Positions 35,460 to 44,537 of a stretch of 64,000 nt of DNA are shown piece after piece. Made by a program: the position numbers and the translations under genes. Position 1 is the stretch's first letter, and each line of letters begins with the position of its first letter. Source of the DNA: G965197405 sp965197405. GTDB lineage: Bacteria; Chloroflexota; Dehalococcoidia; Lucifugimonadales; JAGWBF01. The notes under the pieces were generated by a model, which saw only the letters and a list, made by a program, of their open reading frames with translations, did not search any database and had not been told where the DNA came from. The stretch covers positions 496,001-560,000 of the forward strand of contig OZ240206.1 in the NCBI GenBank assembly GCA_965197405.1. Reading direction: 5' to 3'.

Positions 35460-36230
35460 ATGCGTTCGGTAAAACGCTCTCCGGAACCCGCATTCATTGC
35501 CGAACTCCGTACTGCGCACACCCAATGGGACGATTTGGACGGAGCCGACCGCAGACGTATACGTGATGCCCTGCTCCAGGATTTTGGGCCAATTTGCGCC
35601 TACTGTCAGCAGCCCTGCCAACCTACACGGCCACGAACCCAGAGCGGTACCGAAGAAACATTGTCCCCTACCGACGAAGAATCCATAGACCACTTCCGGC
35701 CTCTCGGCAGGTTCCCTGATCTCCGGCTTGATTGGCTAAACTTGATTTATGCCTGCTACCGGTGCAATCAGAGTAAAGGTGGAGAATGGCCAACTGGTGA
35801 CGATATGAAGAACCGGATTCTGAGCGCCGTCTATCGGCCTCGGTATACGCCAGTATCCGAGTATGTCAACCCAAACGAAGCCAATGGCAGGAGGCCAGCG
35901 CATGAGTTCTTCAGCTTCAATGTTGACAGCGGTGAGATTATGCCCGCGGCACTACTTGACGAGGAGGAATGGTCCATCTCCCGGAGGACCATTGAGGACA
36001 TTGATCTGAACGACGGGCGCAGTGGACGAGAAGCGTACGAGCCAGACCATTTATTCAATCAGCGTCGATACCATCTATATCTGTTCATAGAGCGACTTGG
36101 CGCAGACCCCGACTTGAGAGACCAGATAATGCAGGGGGCCACGTTGCTGAACCAACCCTTTTCCGGGTTTATTTCCGCTTACCTTACGAACCGCTTCCCC
36201 CCGCTTGGCCGACTGTTCCAGCAGCACTGA
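35460..36230 (+). CDS. ptuB: HNH endonuclease (PtuB type) of Septu-like system
   Basis: 256 residues. HNH fold: CAYC cysteine pair, catalytic-region IDHFRPLGRFP, and NLIYACYRCNQSKGG supplying the second cysteine pair and Asn/His ligands. Predicted metal-dependent nuclease, controlled by the upstream ATPase. ATG at 35460, two bases after the ATPase stop, indicates tight coupling. Length fits PtuB. Followed by a 15-bp perfect hairpin at 36238-36275, which ends the operon. Confidence 0.82.
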   Translation: MRSVKRSPEPAFIAELRTAHTQWDDLDGADRRRIRDALLQDFGPICAYCQQPCQPTRPRTQSGTEETLSPTDEESIDHFRPLGRFPDLRLDWLNLIYACYRCNQSKGGEWPTGDDMKNRILSAVYRPRYTPVSEYVNPNEANGRRPAHEFFSFNVDSGEIMPAALLDEEEWSISRRTIEDIDLNDGRSGREAYEPDHLFNQRRYHLYLFIERLGADPDLRDQIMQGATLLNQPFSGFISAYLTNRFPPLGRLFQQH

Positions 36231-36237
36231 CGCCCAA

Positions 36238-36275
36238 ACAGGCTTGGGTGAACCAAGGAATTCACCCAAGCCTGT
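36238..36275. terminator. Hairpin terminator between HNH gene and NHL gene
   Basis: A perfect 15-bp inverted repeat (ACAGGCTTGGGTGAA with TTCACCCAAGCCTGT) and an eight-base loop lie directly after the HNH gene. It could stop both converging transcripts. It lacks a long T-run. Confidence 0.65.
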
Positions 36276-36335
36276 CAGAGGGCCTGTTCTTGACTATTAC
36301 CACATGGCCCGCTTCCCCCGTCGGGGTTGCTCAAC

Positions 36336-37373
36336 TCACAGAAGGCCGCCCTGGAATATAGCTTTGTGCTTGTGGAAAACCTGGACCCGGTGGCGCGAGG
36401 TCTCCGCCACAAAGACCCGGTTCTCATCGTCAACGGCCACCGCTATGGGTCCCCGGAAGGCCTTCTCCCGTTCGCGCAGGCCCTGGGCCAGATCCCTGCC
36501 TTTCGTCACTATTGGGTCCAGATCCACACGCTGCCTCGCCCACTTGGACAGGGTTGCCTCGCCGGTCAGCTTGGTGATGAAATTGCCGTCGCCGTCAAAC
36601 ACCTGAAGCCGGTCGTTTTTGAAGTCTGCCACGTAAATATCGCCGTCCTTGTCAACGGCGACGCCGGTGGGACGGTTGAGATCCCCGTCGCCCTGCCCGG
36701 AAGCGCCGAATTTCATCAGGAACCGTCCGTCCGGGGAGAACTTTTGGATGCGGTCGTTGCGCCAGTCGGCCACGTACACATCCCCGTTCCTGTCAATTTC
36801 TATCCCCCAGGGAATGTTGAACTCGCCGTCACCGCTGCCGGCCGTCCCCCACTTGAACAGGAACCTACCCTCCCCGGTGAATACCTGGACCCGGTTGTTC
36901 AGGCTGTCCACGAGGTACAGGTTGTCATTCTTGTCGAAGGCCATCCCGGAGGGACGGTTGATTTCGCCGTCGCCATCGCCCGGCGTCCCCCACTTGCCGA
37001 TCCAGTCCCCCTCCCTGGTGAACATGGAGATACGGTTGAGCCACTCATCGGCCACGTATGTGTTGCTCTCGGAGTCAAGGGCGAAGGACGTGGGCCACAT
37101 GAAGCCGCCATCGGGCGTCATCTCCCTTGTCGCTTCTTCCGGGGGAACCTTTTGGCCGAAGTCTCTGACGAACTCCTCGTCTATGGTGAATACCGTGACC
37201 CGCTTGCAGGGGAAAAACGCGGGGGTCTCCGTGCCGCGGCTCAGCACATATACCAGGTTTCCTTCGCCGCGGGCTATGTCTACCGGGTAGAAGAACCCGT
37301 CCCCGCTGCGGACTTCCTGTCGTCCAATGGTATGGCTGTACTCGAAGGTCAAAGGCGCTATCTGAGTGACCAT
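36336..37373 (-). CDS. NHL-repeat beta-propeller protein
   Basis: 345 residues of repeated NHL motifs (NRPTGVAVDKDGDIYVADF and similar) forming about six propeller blades. No signal peptide or catalytic motif is seen. Such proteins bind partners or act as lactonase-like scaffolds; the role is unknown. Convergent with the ATPase-HNH operon, and upstream is a DUF1501 gene in the same direction. Start ATG with GAGGAAGAG upstream. Confidence 0.85.
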   Translation of the reverse strand: MVTQIAPLTFEYSHTIGRQEVRSGDGFFYPVDIARGEGNLVYVLSRGTETPAFFPCKRVTVFTIDEEFVRDFGQKVPPEEATREMTPDGGFMWPTSFALDSESNTYVADEWLNRISMFTREGDWIGKWGTPGDGDGEINRPSGMAFDKNDNLYLVDSLNNRVQVFTGEGRFLFKWGTAGSGDGEFNIPWGIEIDRNGDVYVADWRNDRIQKFSPDGRFLMKFGASGQGDGDLNRPTGVAVDKDGDIYVADFKNDRLQVFDGDGNFITKLTGEATLSKWARQRVDLDPIVTKGRDLAQGLREREKAFRGPIAVAVDDENRVFVAETSRHRVQVFHKHKAIFQGGLL

Positions 37374-37443
37374 CTCTTCCTCACTAAAGTGTCCTTCTCA
37401 GGAGATGACTGTACGGTAAAACCAGGCGGCCGGGCCCAGCCGG

Positions 37444-38580
37444 TCATCTGATGAAGTCGAACTGTTCGAAGGACCCACCAAGAGTGGCCTGGGAATCCAG
37501 GTCCATCCATTTCTCCAGGATCGTGGCGTAGGAGCCTCGAAAGTCGTTGTTCCACCGGAGGTCGCCTTCGTCCAGCTTATTGGGGTCGAGGGAAGGGTAC
37601 TCTCCATACAGGCCACCCTTTACATGGTCGCCTATGACAAAGGCCACGCTACCTGAGCCGTGGTCCGTCCCGGAGCCGTTCTCCCGCACGCGCCGGCCAA
37701 ACTCGGTAAACATCAAGATTACCACCTCTTCATTGGCCTCGTGCTCTTTCAGGTCCTGGTACAGGTCGCTTACGGCGTTGGACACCTCGGACCAAAGCTT
37801 GGGGAAGGCAGTTATCTGATTGGCGTGGGTATCGAAGGCGCCCGGGTCAAGGGCGGTGTAGAGTACCCTGGTCCCAAAGTTCGCCAGATGCACTTGGGCG
37901 ATGTTTTTCACCCATTGGGAGAAGGGGTCCCCGTTGTACTCTATGGTGGAAGAGTAGGTCTGGGGAGCCGTACTGAGAATGTCGGCCCCTTTCAGGGCAT
38001 CCAGTCCGGTCTGGGACAGGTATTCGTTCACCATGCCGGTCCCAATCATTGGAGTGTACATTTCGGCGAATATATCCAGGGCTTCGGTCCTCTGGTCCTG
38101 GCCCTGGATTCCGGTCAGCACGCCGTAAGTCTCCAGGTTGCCTACCGAGGCCACCGAAACTCCGGGGGCCGCAAGGGCCCTGGGAAGGCCGCGTCCGAAG
38201 TTCACCCCGGTGAGCACGTTCTCCTTGTTGGGGTCCAGGTCCCGAATGGCGCGTCCCAGCCAGCCGTCCGTGACCATTTTCGCAGGCTCGGCAGTATGCC
38301 AGATGTCCATGGACCGGAAATGAGAGCGAATGGGGTTGGGGTAGCCGATGCCCTGAATCACGGCGACCTTCCCCTGGTCGTACAGGTCCTTTACCGGCGC
38401 CATGGCCGGGTGGAAGCCGACCTTGTCGTCAATCGCCAGGACCTTCTCCGGCTCGACCTTCAACACAGGCCGGTAGTCCATGTACAGGGGGTCGTTGTAG
38501 GGGATAATGGTATTCAGCGCGTCGTAGGCGCCTGATAGCTGAAGCACTACCAGTACCGGGTCTTTCTTGTTGGAAGTCAT
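37444..38580 (-). CDS. DUF1501 family protein
   Basis: 378 residues. DUF1501 proteins resemble sulfatase/alkaline-phosphatase-fold proteins and are usually encoded next to DUF1800, as here. Visible landmarks are VLQLSGAYDALNT at the start and FTEFGRRVRENGSGTDHGSG near the end. No Tat or Sec signal is seen, although many relatives carry one. Function unknown. Start ATG with GGAGGAGAGAAC upstream. Confidence 0.9.
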   Translation of the reverse strand: MTSNKKDPVLVVLQLSGAYDALNTIIPYNDPLYMDYRPVLKVEPEKVLAIDDKVGFHPAMAPVKDLYDQGKVAVIQGIGYPNPIRSHFRSMDIWHTAEPAKMVTDGWLGRAIRDLDPNKENVLTGVNFGRGLPRALAAPGVSVASVGNLETYGVLTGIQGQDQRTEALDIFAEMYTPMIGTGMVNEYLSQTGLDALKGADILSTAPQTYSSTIEYNGDPFSQWVKNIAQVHLANFGTRVLYTALDPGAFDTHANQITAFPKLWSEVSNAVSDLYQDLKEHEANEEVVILMFTEFGRRVRENGSGTDHGSGSVAFVIGDHVKGGLYGEYPSLDPNKLDEGDLRWNNDFRGSYATILEKWMDLDSQATLGGSFEQFDFIR

Positions 38581-38666
38581 GTTCTCTCCTCCTTCTCTGA
38601 AATGGCTCGAAATGGGTTTATCTCCCAGTATCCTGCGAGGCGGATTCCCAAGGCCGAAGGCTCCGG

Positions 38667-40070
38667 CTAGGCGTAGAGATATTCCTTTGTAGCTACTATG
38701 AGCTGGAGCATCTGGCCGACTTGCTGAGGAAACTCCTCAGCGCCGGTGCGCAACTCGCCAAAGTTCTCGGCGCGGGACACCAGCCTGCGGCGGGTCGCGT
38801 CGGACAACTCGTAGTGCCCTAAATCCCGCAGGCAACCATTCACCAGGCCTTCCGGGGAAATCATAGGGCCTTCGGAAGCCATCCTGGTGACTATCTCCTG
38901 TATACCCGGGTAGGCTGTATTAGCCACGAAGTCGGCGGTGAAGTTAATGCGGTGCACGAGGGTCCCGCCATCAATCCACTCCTTGCCGGTATGCCAGCCT
39001 TCGACGGAAGGCGGGTTGAATAGCTCCTGCCCCATGAACTTCATTTCGTCGAAGATGAACTCGAAGCCGGGCTTGGGAGAAGTCCAGTCACCCACCAGTC
39101 GCAAAGTGCCTATCACCGTCTCCACCGGGCCTTTTATCTTGGAAAAGCGGGCCTCTTTGAAGGTGTCGGAGTTGAAGAGCACCTGTAGCATGGAGCGGAT
39201 GTTGTAACCGGAGCGGAAGTACTCCTCTTCCAGCATCTTTATGGTCTCCGGGTCCTGGGGCGGGGTGTTCATCCAGGAGGGCACTTGAGGCTCATCGGAG
39301 ACAAAGTAGCTGTACAGGTGGCGGGAGAGGAACCGGGCCGTGGCCGGCTGCTTGACGATGATGTCAATTATATCCTCGCCGTCGAATCGTCCGGTCTCGC
39401 CAAGGAAGGTCTTCACCCCGTCATCGTGGTCTTCGGGGTTATAGACAAACGTTGCCTGATAGGGGCCGTAGGGTTGAGTGGGGATGGAGTTGGCGATGGT
39501 CCAGCCGGTGAAGGCCCGGGAACACTCCTTCACGTCATCCTCGGTGTAGTTGAACTCGCCGTCCATGCCCACGCCCATAGAGAACAGCTCCAGCAACTCC
39601 CGTCCATAGTTCTCGTTGATGGCGCCCTTGTGACTCAGGCAATTGTCCAGGAAGAACACCATGGCCGGGTCTCTGGAAATCTCGACGAGCAGGTCTCTGA
39701 AGCTGCCCATCCCGTAGCGGCGGAACATCTCCAGCTCCGCATAAGACGTGGCGTAGCTCTGGGTCTTGCTGTCAGCAGTACAGAGGATGCCATGCCAGAA
39801 GAGGACCATTTTCTCTTCCAACTGGGCATTGGAGTTTATCATTCGCCACGCGAAGTACTCCGGGACTCCCCTGGTGAACTGGTTCCACTCGATGAAGTAC
39901 CGCTCAGCCAGGTCCAGCTCCAGGCCATTGGAATGGTCTTCGGGATTGAGGAGCTCCTCCACCGTTGCCTTGTACCCCTTCGCCGCTCGGGCTTCTAGCT
40001 CATCATACTGTGCCCCGAATCCGGCGCGCCGCATCAGGTGAGCCATCAAAGCAATATCCGTATCTGCCAT
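38667..40070 (-). CDS. DUF1800 family protein
   Basis: 467 residues. Typical DUF1800 landmarks: HLMRRAGFGAQYDELEA, NYGRELLELFSMGVG, AFTGWTI and RFLSRHLYSYFV. Mostly helical. It is the usual partner of DUF1501, encoded 86 bases downstream. No signal peptide. Function unknown; these pairs are common in bacteria handling polymeric or marine substrates. The ATG at 40070 follows GAGGAGGCAG. Confidence 0.9.
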   Translation of the reverse strand: MADTDIALMAHLMRRAGFGAQYDELEARAAKGYKATVEELLNPEDHSNGLELDLAERYFIEWNQFTRGVPEYFAWRMINSNAQLEEKMVLFWHGILCTADSKTQSYATSYAELEMFRRYGMGSFRDLLVEISRDPAMVFFLDNCLSHKGAINENYGRELLELFSMGVGMDGEFNYTEDDVKECSRAFTGWTIANSIPTQPYGPYQATFVYNPEDHDDGVKTFLGETGRFDGEDIIDIIVKQPATARFLSRHLYSYFVSDEPQVPSWMNTPPQDPETIKMLEEEYFRSGYNIRSMLQVLFNSDTFKEARFSKIKGPVETVIGTLRLVGDWTSPKPGFEFIFDEMKFMGQELFNPPSVEGWHTGKEWIDGGTLVHRINFTADFVANTAYPGIQEIVTRMASEGPMISPEGLVNGCLRDLGHYELSDATRRRLVSRAENFGELRTGAEEFPQQVGQMLQLIVATKEYLYA

Positions 40071-40141
40071 CTGCCTCCTCCTCAGTCTAAAGAACGCGAA
40101 TCGCTGCCATGTATTATAGCGTCAGCTTATGCCTGTGGCAA

Positions 40142-40325
40142 GCCAGTATATCATGCCCAGGGTCTTTTAATTCTCGACACCAGGTGAATACAGGCTCCCG
40201 CCGCGTGTCATTCCGAACGGAGCCCTTCGACAAGCTCAGGATAAACTCCGCGGTGAGGAATCTAAGAGGCCTGCCTGAAAGGCATAGTCCCTAGATTCCT
40301 CGCTGCGCTCGGAATGACACATTGC
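40142..40325. repeat. Interspersed palindromic repeat with TCGGAATGAC arms
   Basis: The 40071-40372 gap has no gene. GTGTCATTCCGAAC (40204 onward) and TCGGAATGACAC (to 40321) form inverted ends of about 28 bases around a 65-base core. The left flank (40152-40215) matches, in reverse, 48885-48953 at roughly 85 percent by eye, sharing CAGGTGAATACAGG. Partial copies also lie near 29.6 and 52.6 kb. Confidence 0.65.
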
Positions 40326-40372
40326 CACCGCCATAGCATCTAAAAGGCTAAAAGGAAATGCTACCTATCATG

Positions 40373-42316
40373 CTACACGTCCAGCTCCTTCACGCTGCGG
40401 GCGTGGGCCTGGATGAAGCTCTTCCTGAGAGCCACCACGTCGCCCATGAGGGTGATGAATATGGCGTCAGCCCCCATCGCGTCGTCAACGGCTACCTGAA
40501 GCATGGACCGGCTTTCGGGGTTCATGGTGGTCTCCCATAGCTGGTCCGGGTTCATCTCTCCCAGGCCCTTGTACCGCTGCACCTGGACGTTGCGCTTGCC
40601 GTTCATGGAATCGAGAAACTCGTCTTTGTAGGAATCGCTGAAAGCGTATCTGACGTCCTTGCCCGCCTGGAGCCTGTACAGCGGCGGCTGGGCTATGTAA
40701 AGGTGGCCTTCGTCAATGAGGGCAGACATTCGCCGGTAGAAGAAGGTGAGAAGCAGGGTGCGTATGTGGGAGCCGTCCACGTCGGCGTCGGTCATTATTA
40801 TCACCTTGTGGTAGCGCAGCTTTGCGGGGTTGAACTCTTCCCCTTCTCCGGCTCCCAGGGCGGCTATGACGGCCCGTATCTCCTCGTGGCCCAGAATCTT
40901 GTCGGGCTGGCGCAGCACGCGCTCCACGTTGAGGATTTTGCCTTTCAGGGGTAGGATGGCCTGGAAGCGCCGGTCTCGCCCCATCTTTGCGGAGCCTCCG
41001 GCGGACTCTCCCTCCACGATGTATAGCTCCGAGAGGGCCGGGTTGCGCTCTGAGCAATCCGCCAGCTTCCCAGGTAGGGAGGAGCCGTCCAGGGCATTCT
41101 TCCGTATCACCAGCTCCCTGGCCTTCCGGGCTGCCTCACGGGCCTTCTGTGCGGTAATGCAGTTCTCTACAATGCGCTTGGCCTCGTTGGGGTGCTCTTC
41201 CAGGTACAGGGCCAAGGCCTCCCCCAGGGAGGACTCCACGATGCTTTTGATCTCGGTGTTGCCCAGCTTGGTCTTCGTCTGCCCCTCAAACTGCGGATTG
41301 GTGAGCTTGACGCTTATCACCGCCGTGAGTCCTTCCCGTACGTCCTCGCCGAGAAGGTTGGCCTGGTCATCTCGCAGAATCTTGTGCTTGCGCCCGTAAT
41401 CGTTGATGACGCGGGTGAGGGCAGAACGAAATCCGGTGAGATGGGTGCCCCCCTCCTCGGTGTTGATGCAGTTGGCGAAGGAGAAGACCGATTCGTTATA
41501 GCCGTCGTTGTACTGGATGGCGGCCTCGACGATGGTGTCGTCCACGGTCTTGAGCATGTAGAAGGGCCTTTCGTTGAGCACCTTCCTGTGGCGGTTCACG
41601 CTCCTGACCAGGCTGGCCAGGCCACCGTCGAAGTAATAGGAGCGCCGGATGTCGCCGTCCCTCTGCTCTTCATGCCAGGGGCTTGTAAAGCATACCTCCA
41701 GGCTCCTGTTGAGGTAAGCGATCTCCTTGAAATGGCCCACCAGATTGTCGAAATCGTAGTCGAGGTTATGGAATATCTTCTCGTCCGGGGTGAAGGAGAC
41801 AGTGGTGCCGGTCTGGTACGCCTCACTTTCATCATCCCGGAGCGCCAGCTCCTGCATCACGTCCGTTATGGGTATGCCCTGCTTGTGCTCCTGGGAGTAT
41901 ACGATCCCGTCCCGTCTGACCTCCACCCGCATGTGAGAGGAGAGGCCATTTACCACGGAAGCGCCCACGCCGTGGAGACCGCCGGAGACCTTGTAGGCCC
42001 CGCCTCCAAACTTGGCCCCGGCGTGGAGGGTGGTCATAACGGTCTCCAGCGCCGGCCTGCCGGTGGTAGGGTGCATGTCCACCGGTATGCCCCGTCCGTT
42101 GTCCGAGATGCAGACGGAGCCGTCTTTCTCGATGGTTATCTGTACCCGGTTACAGTATCCGGCCATCGCCTCGTCCACGCTGTTGTCCACCATCTCGTAG
42201 ATCAGGTGGTGAAGTCCCCGCTGGTCGGTGCTGCCGATGTACATTCCTGGCCGTAGGCGTACCGCTTCAAGCCCCTCCAGGACCTGAATATCTTTGGCCG
42301 TATAGTCTATCGTCAT
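40373..42316 (-). CDS. gyrB: DNA gyrase subunit B
   Basis: 647 residues. GHKL ATPase domain (VDNSVDEAMAGYC, GRGIPVD, GGLHGVGASVVNGLS), transducer domain, TOPRIM domain (IVEGESAGGSAKMGRDR) and a C-terminal GLGEMNPDQLWETTM core. Pairs with GyrA (not in window) to supercoil DNA. Length matches the short GyrB class. ATG at 42316 follows AGGAAG. No dnaA or origin boxes were noticed beside it. Confidence 0.95.
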   Translation of the reverse strand: MTIDYTAKDIQVLEGLEAVRLRPGMYIGSTDQRGLHHLIYEMVDNSVDEAMAGYCNRVQITIEKDGSVCISDNGRGIPVDMHPTTGRPALETVMTTLHAGAKFGGGAYKVSGGLHGVGASVVNGLSSHMRVEVRRDGIVYSQEHKQGIPITDVMQELALRDDESEAYQTGTTVSFTPDEKIFHNLDYDFDNLVGHFKEIAYLNRSLEVCFTSPWHEEQRDGDIRRSYYFDGGLASLVRSVNRHRKVLNERPFYMLKTVDDTIVEAAIQYNDGYNESVFSFANCINTEEGGTHLTGFRSALTRVINDYGRKHKILRDDQANLLGEDVREGLTAVISVKLTNPQFEGQTKTKLGNTEIKSIVESSLGEALALYLEEHPNEAKRIVENCITAQKAREAARKARELVIRKNALDGSSLPGKLADCSERNPALSELYIVEGESAGGSAKMGRDRRFQAILPLKGKILNVERVLRQPDKILGHEEIRAVIAALGAGEGEEFNPAKLRYHKVIIMTDADVDGSHIRTLLLTFFYRRMSALIDEGHLYIAQPPLYRLQAGKDVRYAFSDSYKDEFLDSMNGKRNVQVQRYKGLGEMNPDQLWETTMNPESRSMLQVAVDDAMGADAIFITLMGDVVALRKSFIQAHARSVKELDV

Positions 42317-42980
42317 CTTTACTTCCTGTATCTATTTCCTACTCTTCTATTATAGCATACGCCTGCCGATACCCTTTAGAGCGCACATACAGGGCAATCG
42401 CACTTTGTTGAGCCATTCCCCCCGGACATCATTACCATGAAAATGCCCTTCGTCACACCCGTGAAAGCGGGTGTCCACATCCCCGACGCCTCTTGGACCC
42501 CTGCTTCCGCAGAGCCTGCCTCTGCGAAAGCAGGGGAGTGACGCTGGGAAGGCTGGCCGCTATTTTCATCCCCTTATGTGGCCTCACAAGGCCATAAGCA
42601 ATTCCGAGCACAGCGAGGAATCTAGGGACCATGCTTTTCAGGACAGGCTTCTTGGATTCCTCGTCGCGGAGTTTATCCTGAGATTGTCGAAGGGCTCCGT
42701 CCGGAATGACACGTTGCCGCTGCCATGCGGTCTACTCTGCCCGCCTGCCTGCACGGGCAGGTACAGAGGGGCTACAGCCAGGAGGGGTGTTGCACCCGGC
42801 ATCAGAGCGGTAGCGGGCGCCGTTCACTGGGCCGAACTCCGGCCCGGGCGTCGTGCTAACCTGTGGGGGCGTGGCCGGACTACGGCCACGCAGCTAGGGC
42901 TGGATTTCTCAGCAATGCGGTTGGGACGCCGGGTCTTGGGCATACCTCATCCGGACATATCCGGCGGATATGTCCGGGCC
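42317..42980. repeat. Intergenic repeat block (two composite elements)
   Basis: No gene visible. A 42432-42570 element starts ACCATGAAAATG, contains CACCCGTGAAAGCGGGTG and ends TATTTTCAT, resembling 56091-56210. It is followed by the ATGTGGCCTCACAAGGCCATA palindrome, then two TCGGAATGAC-family arms (42605-42629 and 42653-42710). A CCTGCCTGCACGGGCAGG hairpin lies at 42738. The remaining GC-rich stretch to 42980 contains short hairpins (TATCCGGCGGATA) but no gene. Confidence 0.6.
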
Positions 42981-44405
42981 TCAAGCCTGCTCGTCCACAA
43001 ACCCGGCTAGCTGCTCTGCCTCCCGGCTCGACTTCCCTCTTGGCAAGCACTGGCGCAGCGCGTGGGAGAGGGTCTCTGCGTAGATCGGCTCAATCCCTTT
43101 CGTACCGGCGGCATCGTCCCGCGCCGAAGCGGGGAGAAGGCATTGACGGAAGCCCAGCCGAGAGGCTTCGTTAAGCCGCCGTTGCAGCTGAGGTGCGGTA
43201 CGAAGCTCCCCGCTCAGTCCCACCTCTCCCAGGGCTGCCATTCCCGGATTGAGGGGGATGTTGCGCAGGCTGGAGGATATGGCCAAGGCTATCGCCGCGT
43301 CCGTGGCCGGCTCCCGTATTTTCAGCCCGCCCACCACGCTTACTATAATGTCCTGATTGGACAGGTTGAGCCCCGCCCGTCTGCTGAGGACCGCCGCCAG
43401 CATGAGCAGCCTGTTATAGTCCACGCCGTTGGCGATTCGCCTGGGCACGGCCAGCATGGAAGGAGAAGTCAGCGCCTGTATCTCCACCAGCAGGGGGCGG
43501 CTCCCCTCCAGTACCGGCACTATGGCTGATCCCAGGGCCTCTTCCTGGCGCTGGGATAGCAGGACCCGGGACGGGTCCGGCACCTCTTCCAGCCCGTTGC
43601 CGCCCATCTGGAATATCCCCACCTCGTTGGTCGAGCCGAAGCGGTTTTTGGTGCCCCTCAGAACACGGTAAGAGTTGAGGTTTTCCCCTTCCAGGTAGAG
43701 CACCACGTCTACCATATGCTCCAACACGCGAGGCCCGGCCAGGGTGCCGTCCTTGGTCACGTGGCCCGCCAGGAGCACCGGCACGGCCCGTGCCTTCGCC
43801 CATCGCATCAGTCTGAGGCCGCATTCCCTCACCTGGGCCACGCTCCCCTGGCCGGAGGGTATCTCCTGAGCATACAGGGTTTGAATCGAGTCCACTATAG
43901 CCAGGCCGGGCTGAAAGCCCTCCAGCTGCCGTATAATCTGGTCTACATCCGTCTCCGACAGCAGGTAAATCCCCTGACCCGGAAACCCCAGGCGTTCGGA
44001 GCGCAGTTTGATTTGGTGCACCGACTCTTCGCCCGTCACATATAGCACCCTGTTGGAAGCCGACGCCAGGGAGCCGGCTATCTGGAGAAGGAGGGTTGAT
44101 TTGCCTATGCCGGGTTCCCCGGCCATGAGCACCAGGGAGCCGGGCACTATTCCGCCGCCCAGGACCCTGTTCAACTCCGTGAAGGATAGAGCGATACGTT
44201 CCTGTTCATCCTGGACAACCTGGGAGAGCTCTTGTGGCTGTGAGAACGCCGCGTCGAGCCAGCCCCGACGAGCCGTGCGGGGGCCATGAGGGGCCTCTAC
44301 CAGGGGGGTATGCTCTCCACAGGCGGGGCAGAAGCCCATCCATTTGGGGCTTTCATGGCCGCAGCCCTGGCAGAAAAATGTTGTTCTCGTCTTCTCCTTG
44401 GGCAA
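42981..44405 (-). CDS. radA: DNA repair protein RadA
   Basis: 474 residues. N-terminal C4 zinc finger (CQGCGHESPKWMGFCPACG), Walker A GEPGIGKST, the RadA motif KNRFG, and a C-terminal Lon-protease-like domain without Ser-Lys activity expected. Drives branch migration in recombination. Start is a TTG with GGTGGA upstream; no ATG fits. Downstream of clpC in the same direction, separated by a hairpin terminator. Full length. Confidence 0.94.
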   Translation of the reverse strand: MPKEKTRTTFFCQGCGHESPKWMGFCPACGEHTPLVEAPHGPRTARRGWLDAAFSQPQELSQVVQDEQERIALSFTELNRVLGGGIVPGSLVLMAGEPGIGKSTLLLQIAGSLASASNRVLYVTGEESVHQIKLRSERLGFPGQGIYLLSETDVDQIIRQLEGFQPGLAIVDSIQTLYAQEIPSGQGSVAQVRECGLRLMRWAKARAVPVLLAGHVTKDGTLAGPRVLEHMVDVVLYLEGENLNSYRVLRGTKNRFGSTNEVGIFQMGGNGLEEVPDPSRVLLSQRQEEALGSAIVPVLEGSRPLLVEIQALTSPSMLAVPRRIANGVDYNRLLMLAAVLSRRAGLNLSNQDIIVSVVGGLKIREPATDAAIALAISSSLRNIPLNPGMAALGEVGLSGELRTAPQLQRRLNEASRLGFRQCLLPASARDDAAGTKGIEPIYAETLSHALRQCLPRGKSSREAEQLAGFVDEQA

Positions 44406-44476
44406 TCCACCAATACCTCGTTGGGGTCCGCCGTGGGATGGAGTAGCAGCCTGGGCGTCTATATCCCCTCTAGCAC

Positions 44477-44506
44477 AAGGAGGCCCCGTTCAATCGGAGC
44501 CTCCTT
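44477..44506 (-). terminator. Hairpin between clpC and radA
   Basis: On the minus strand, AAGGAGGCTCCG pairs with CGGGGCCTCCTT across a six-base loop, directly after the clpC stop. Stem strength fits a terminator, but only a weak T-run follows, so some read-through into radA is possible. Confidence 0.55.
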
Positions 44507-44537
44507 GGCGCGCTTACCTTGGTTCACGGTTTCACGT

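Noticed and set aside
40373..42980. Replication origin beside gyrB
   Set aside because: No dnaA, dnaN or cluster of DnaA boxes; the gap is explained by repeat elements.
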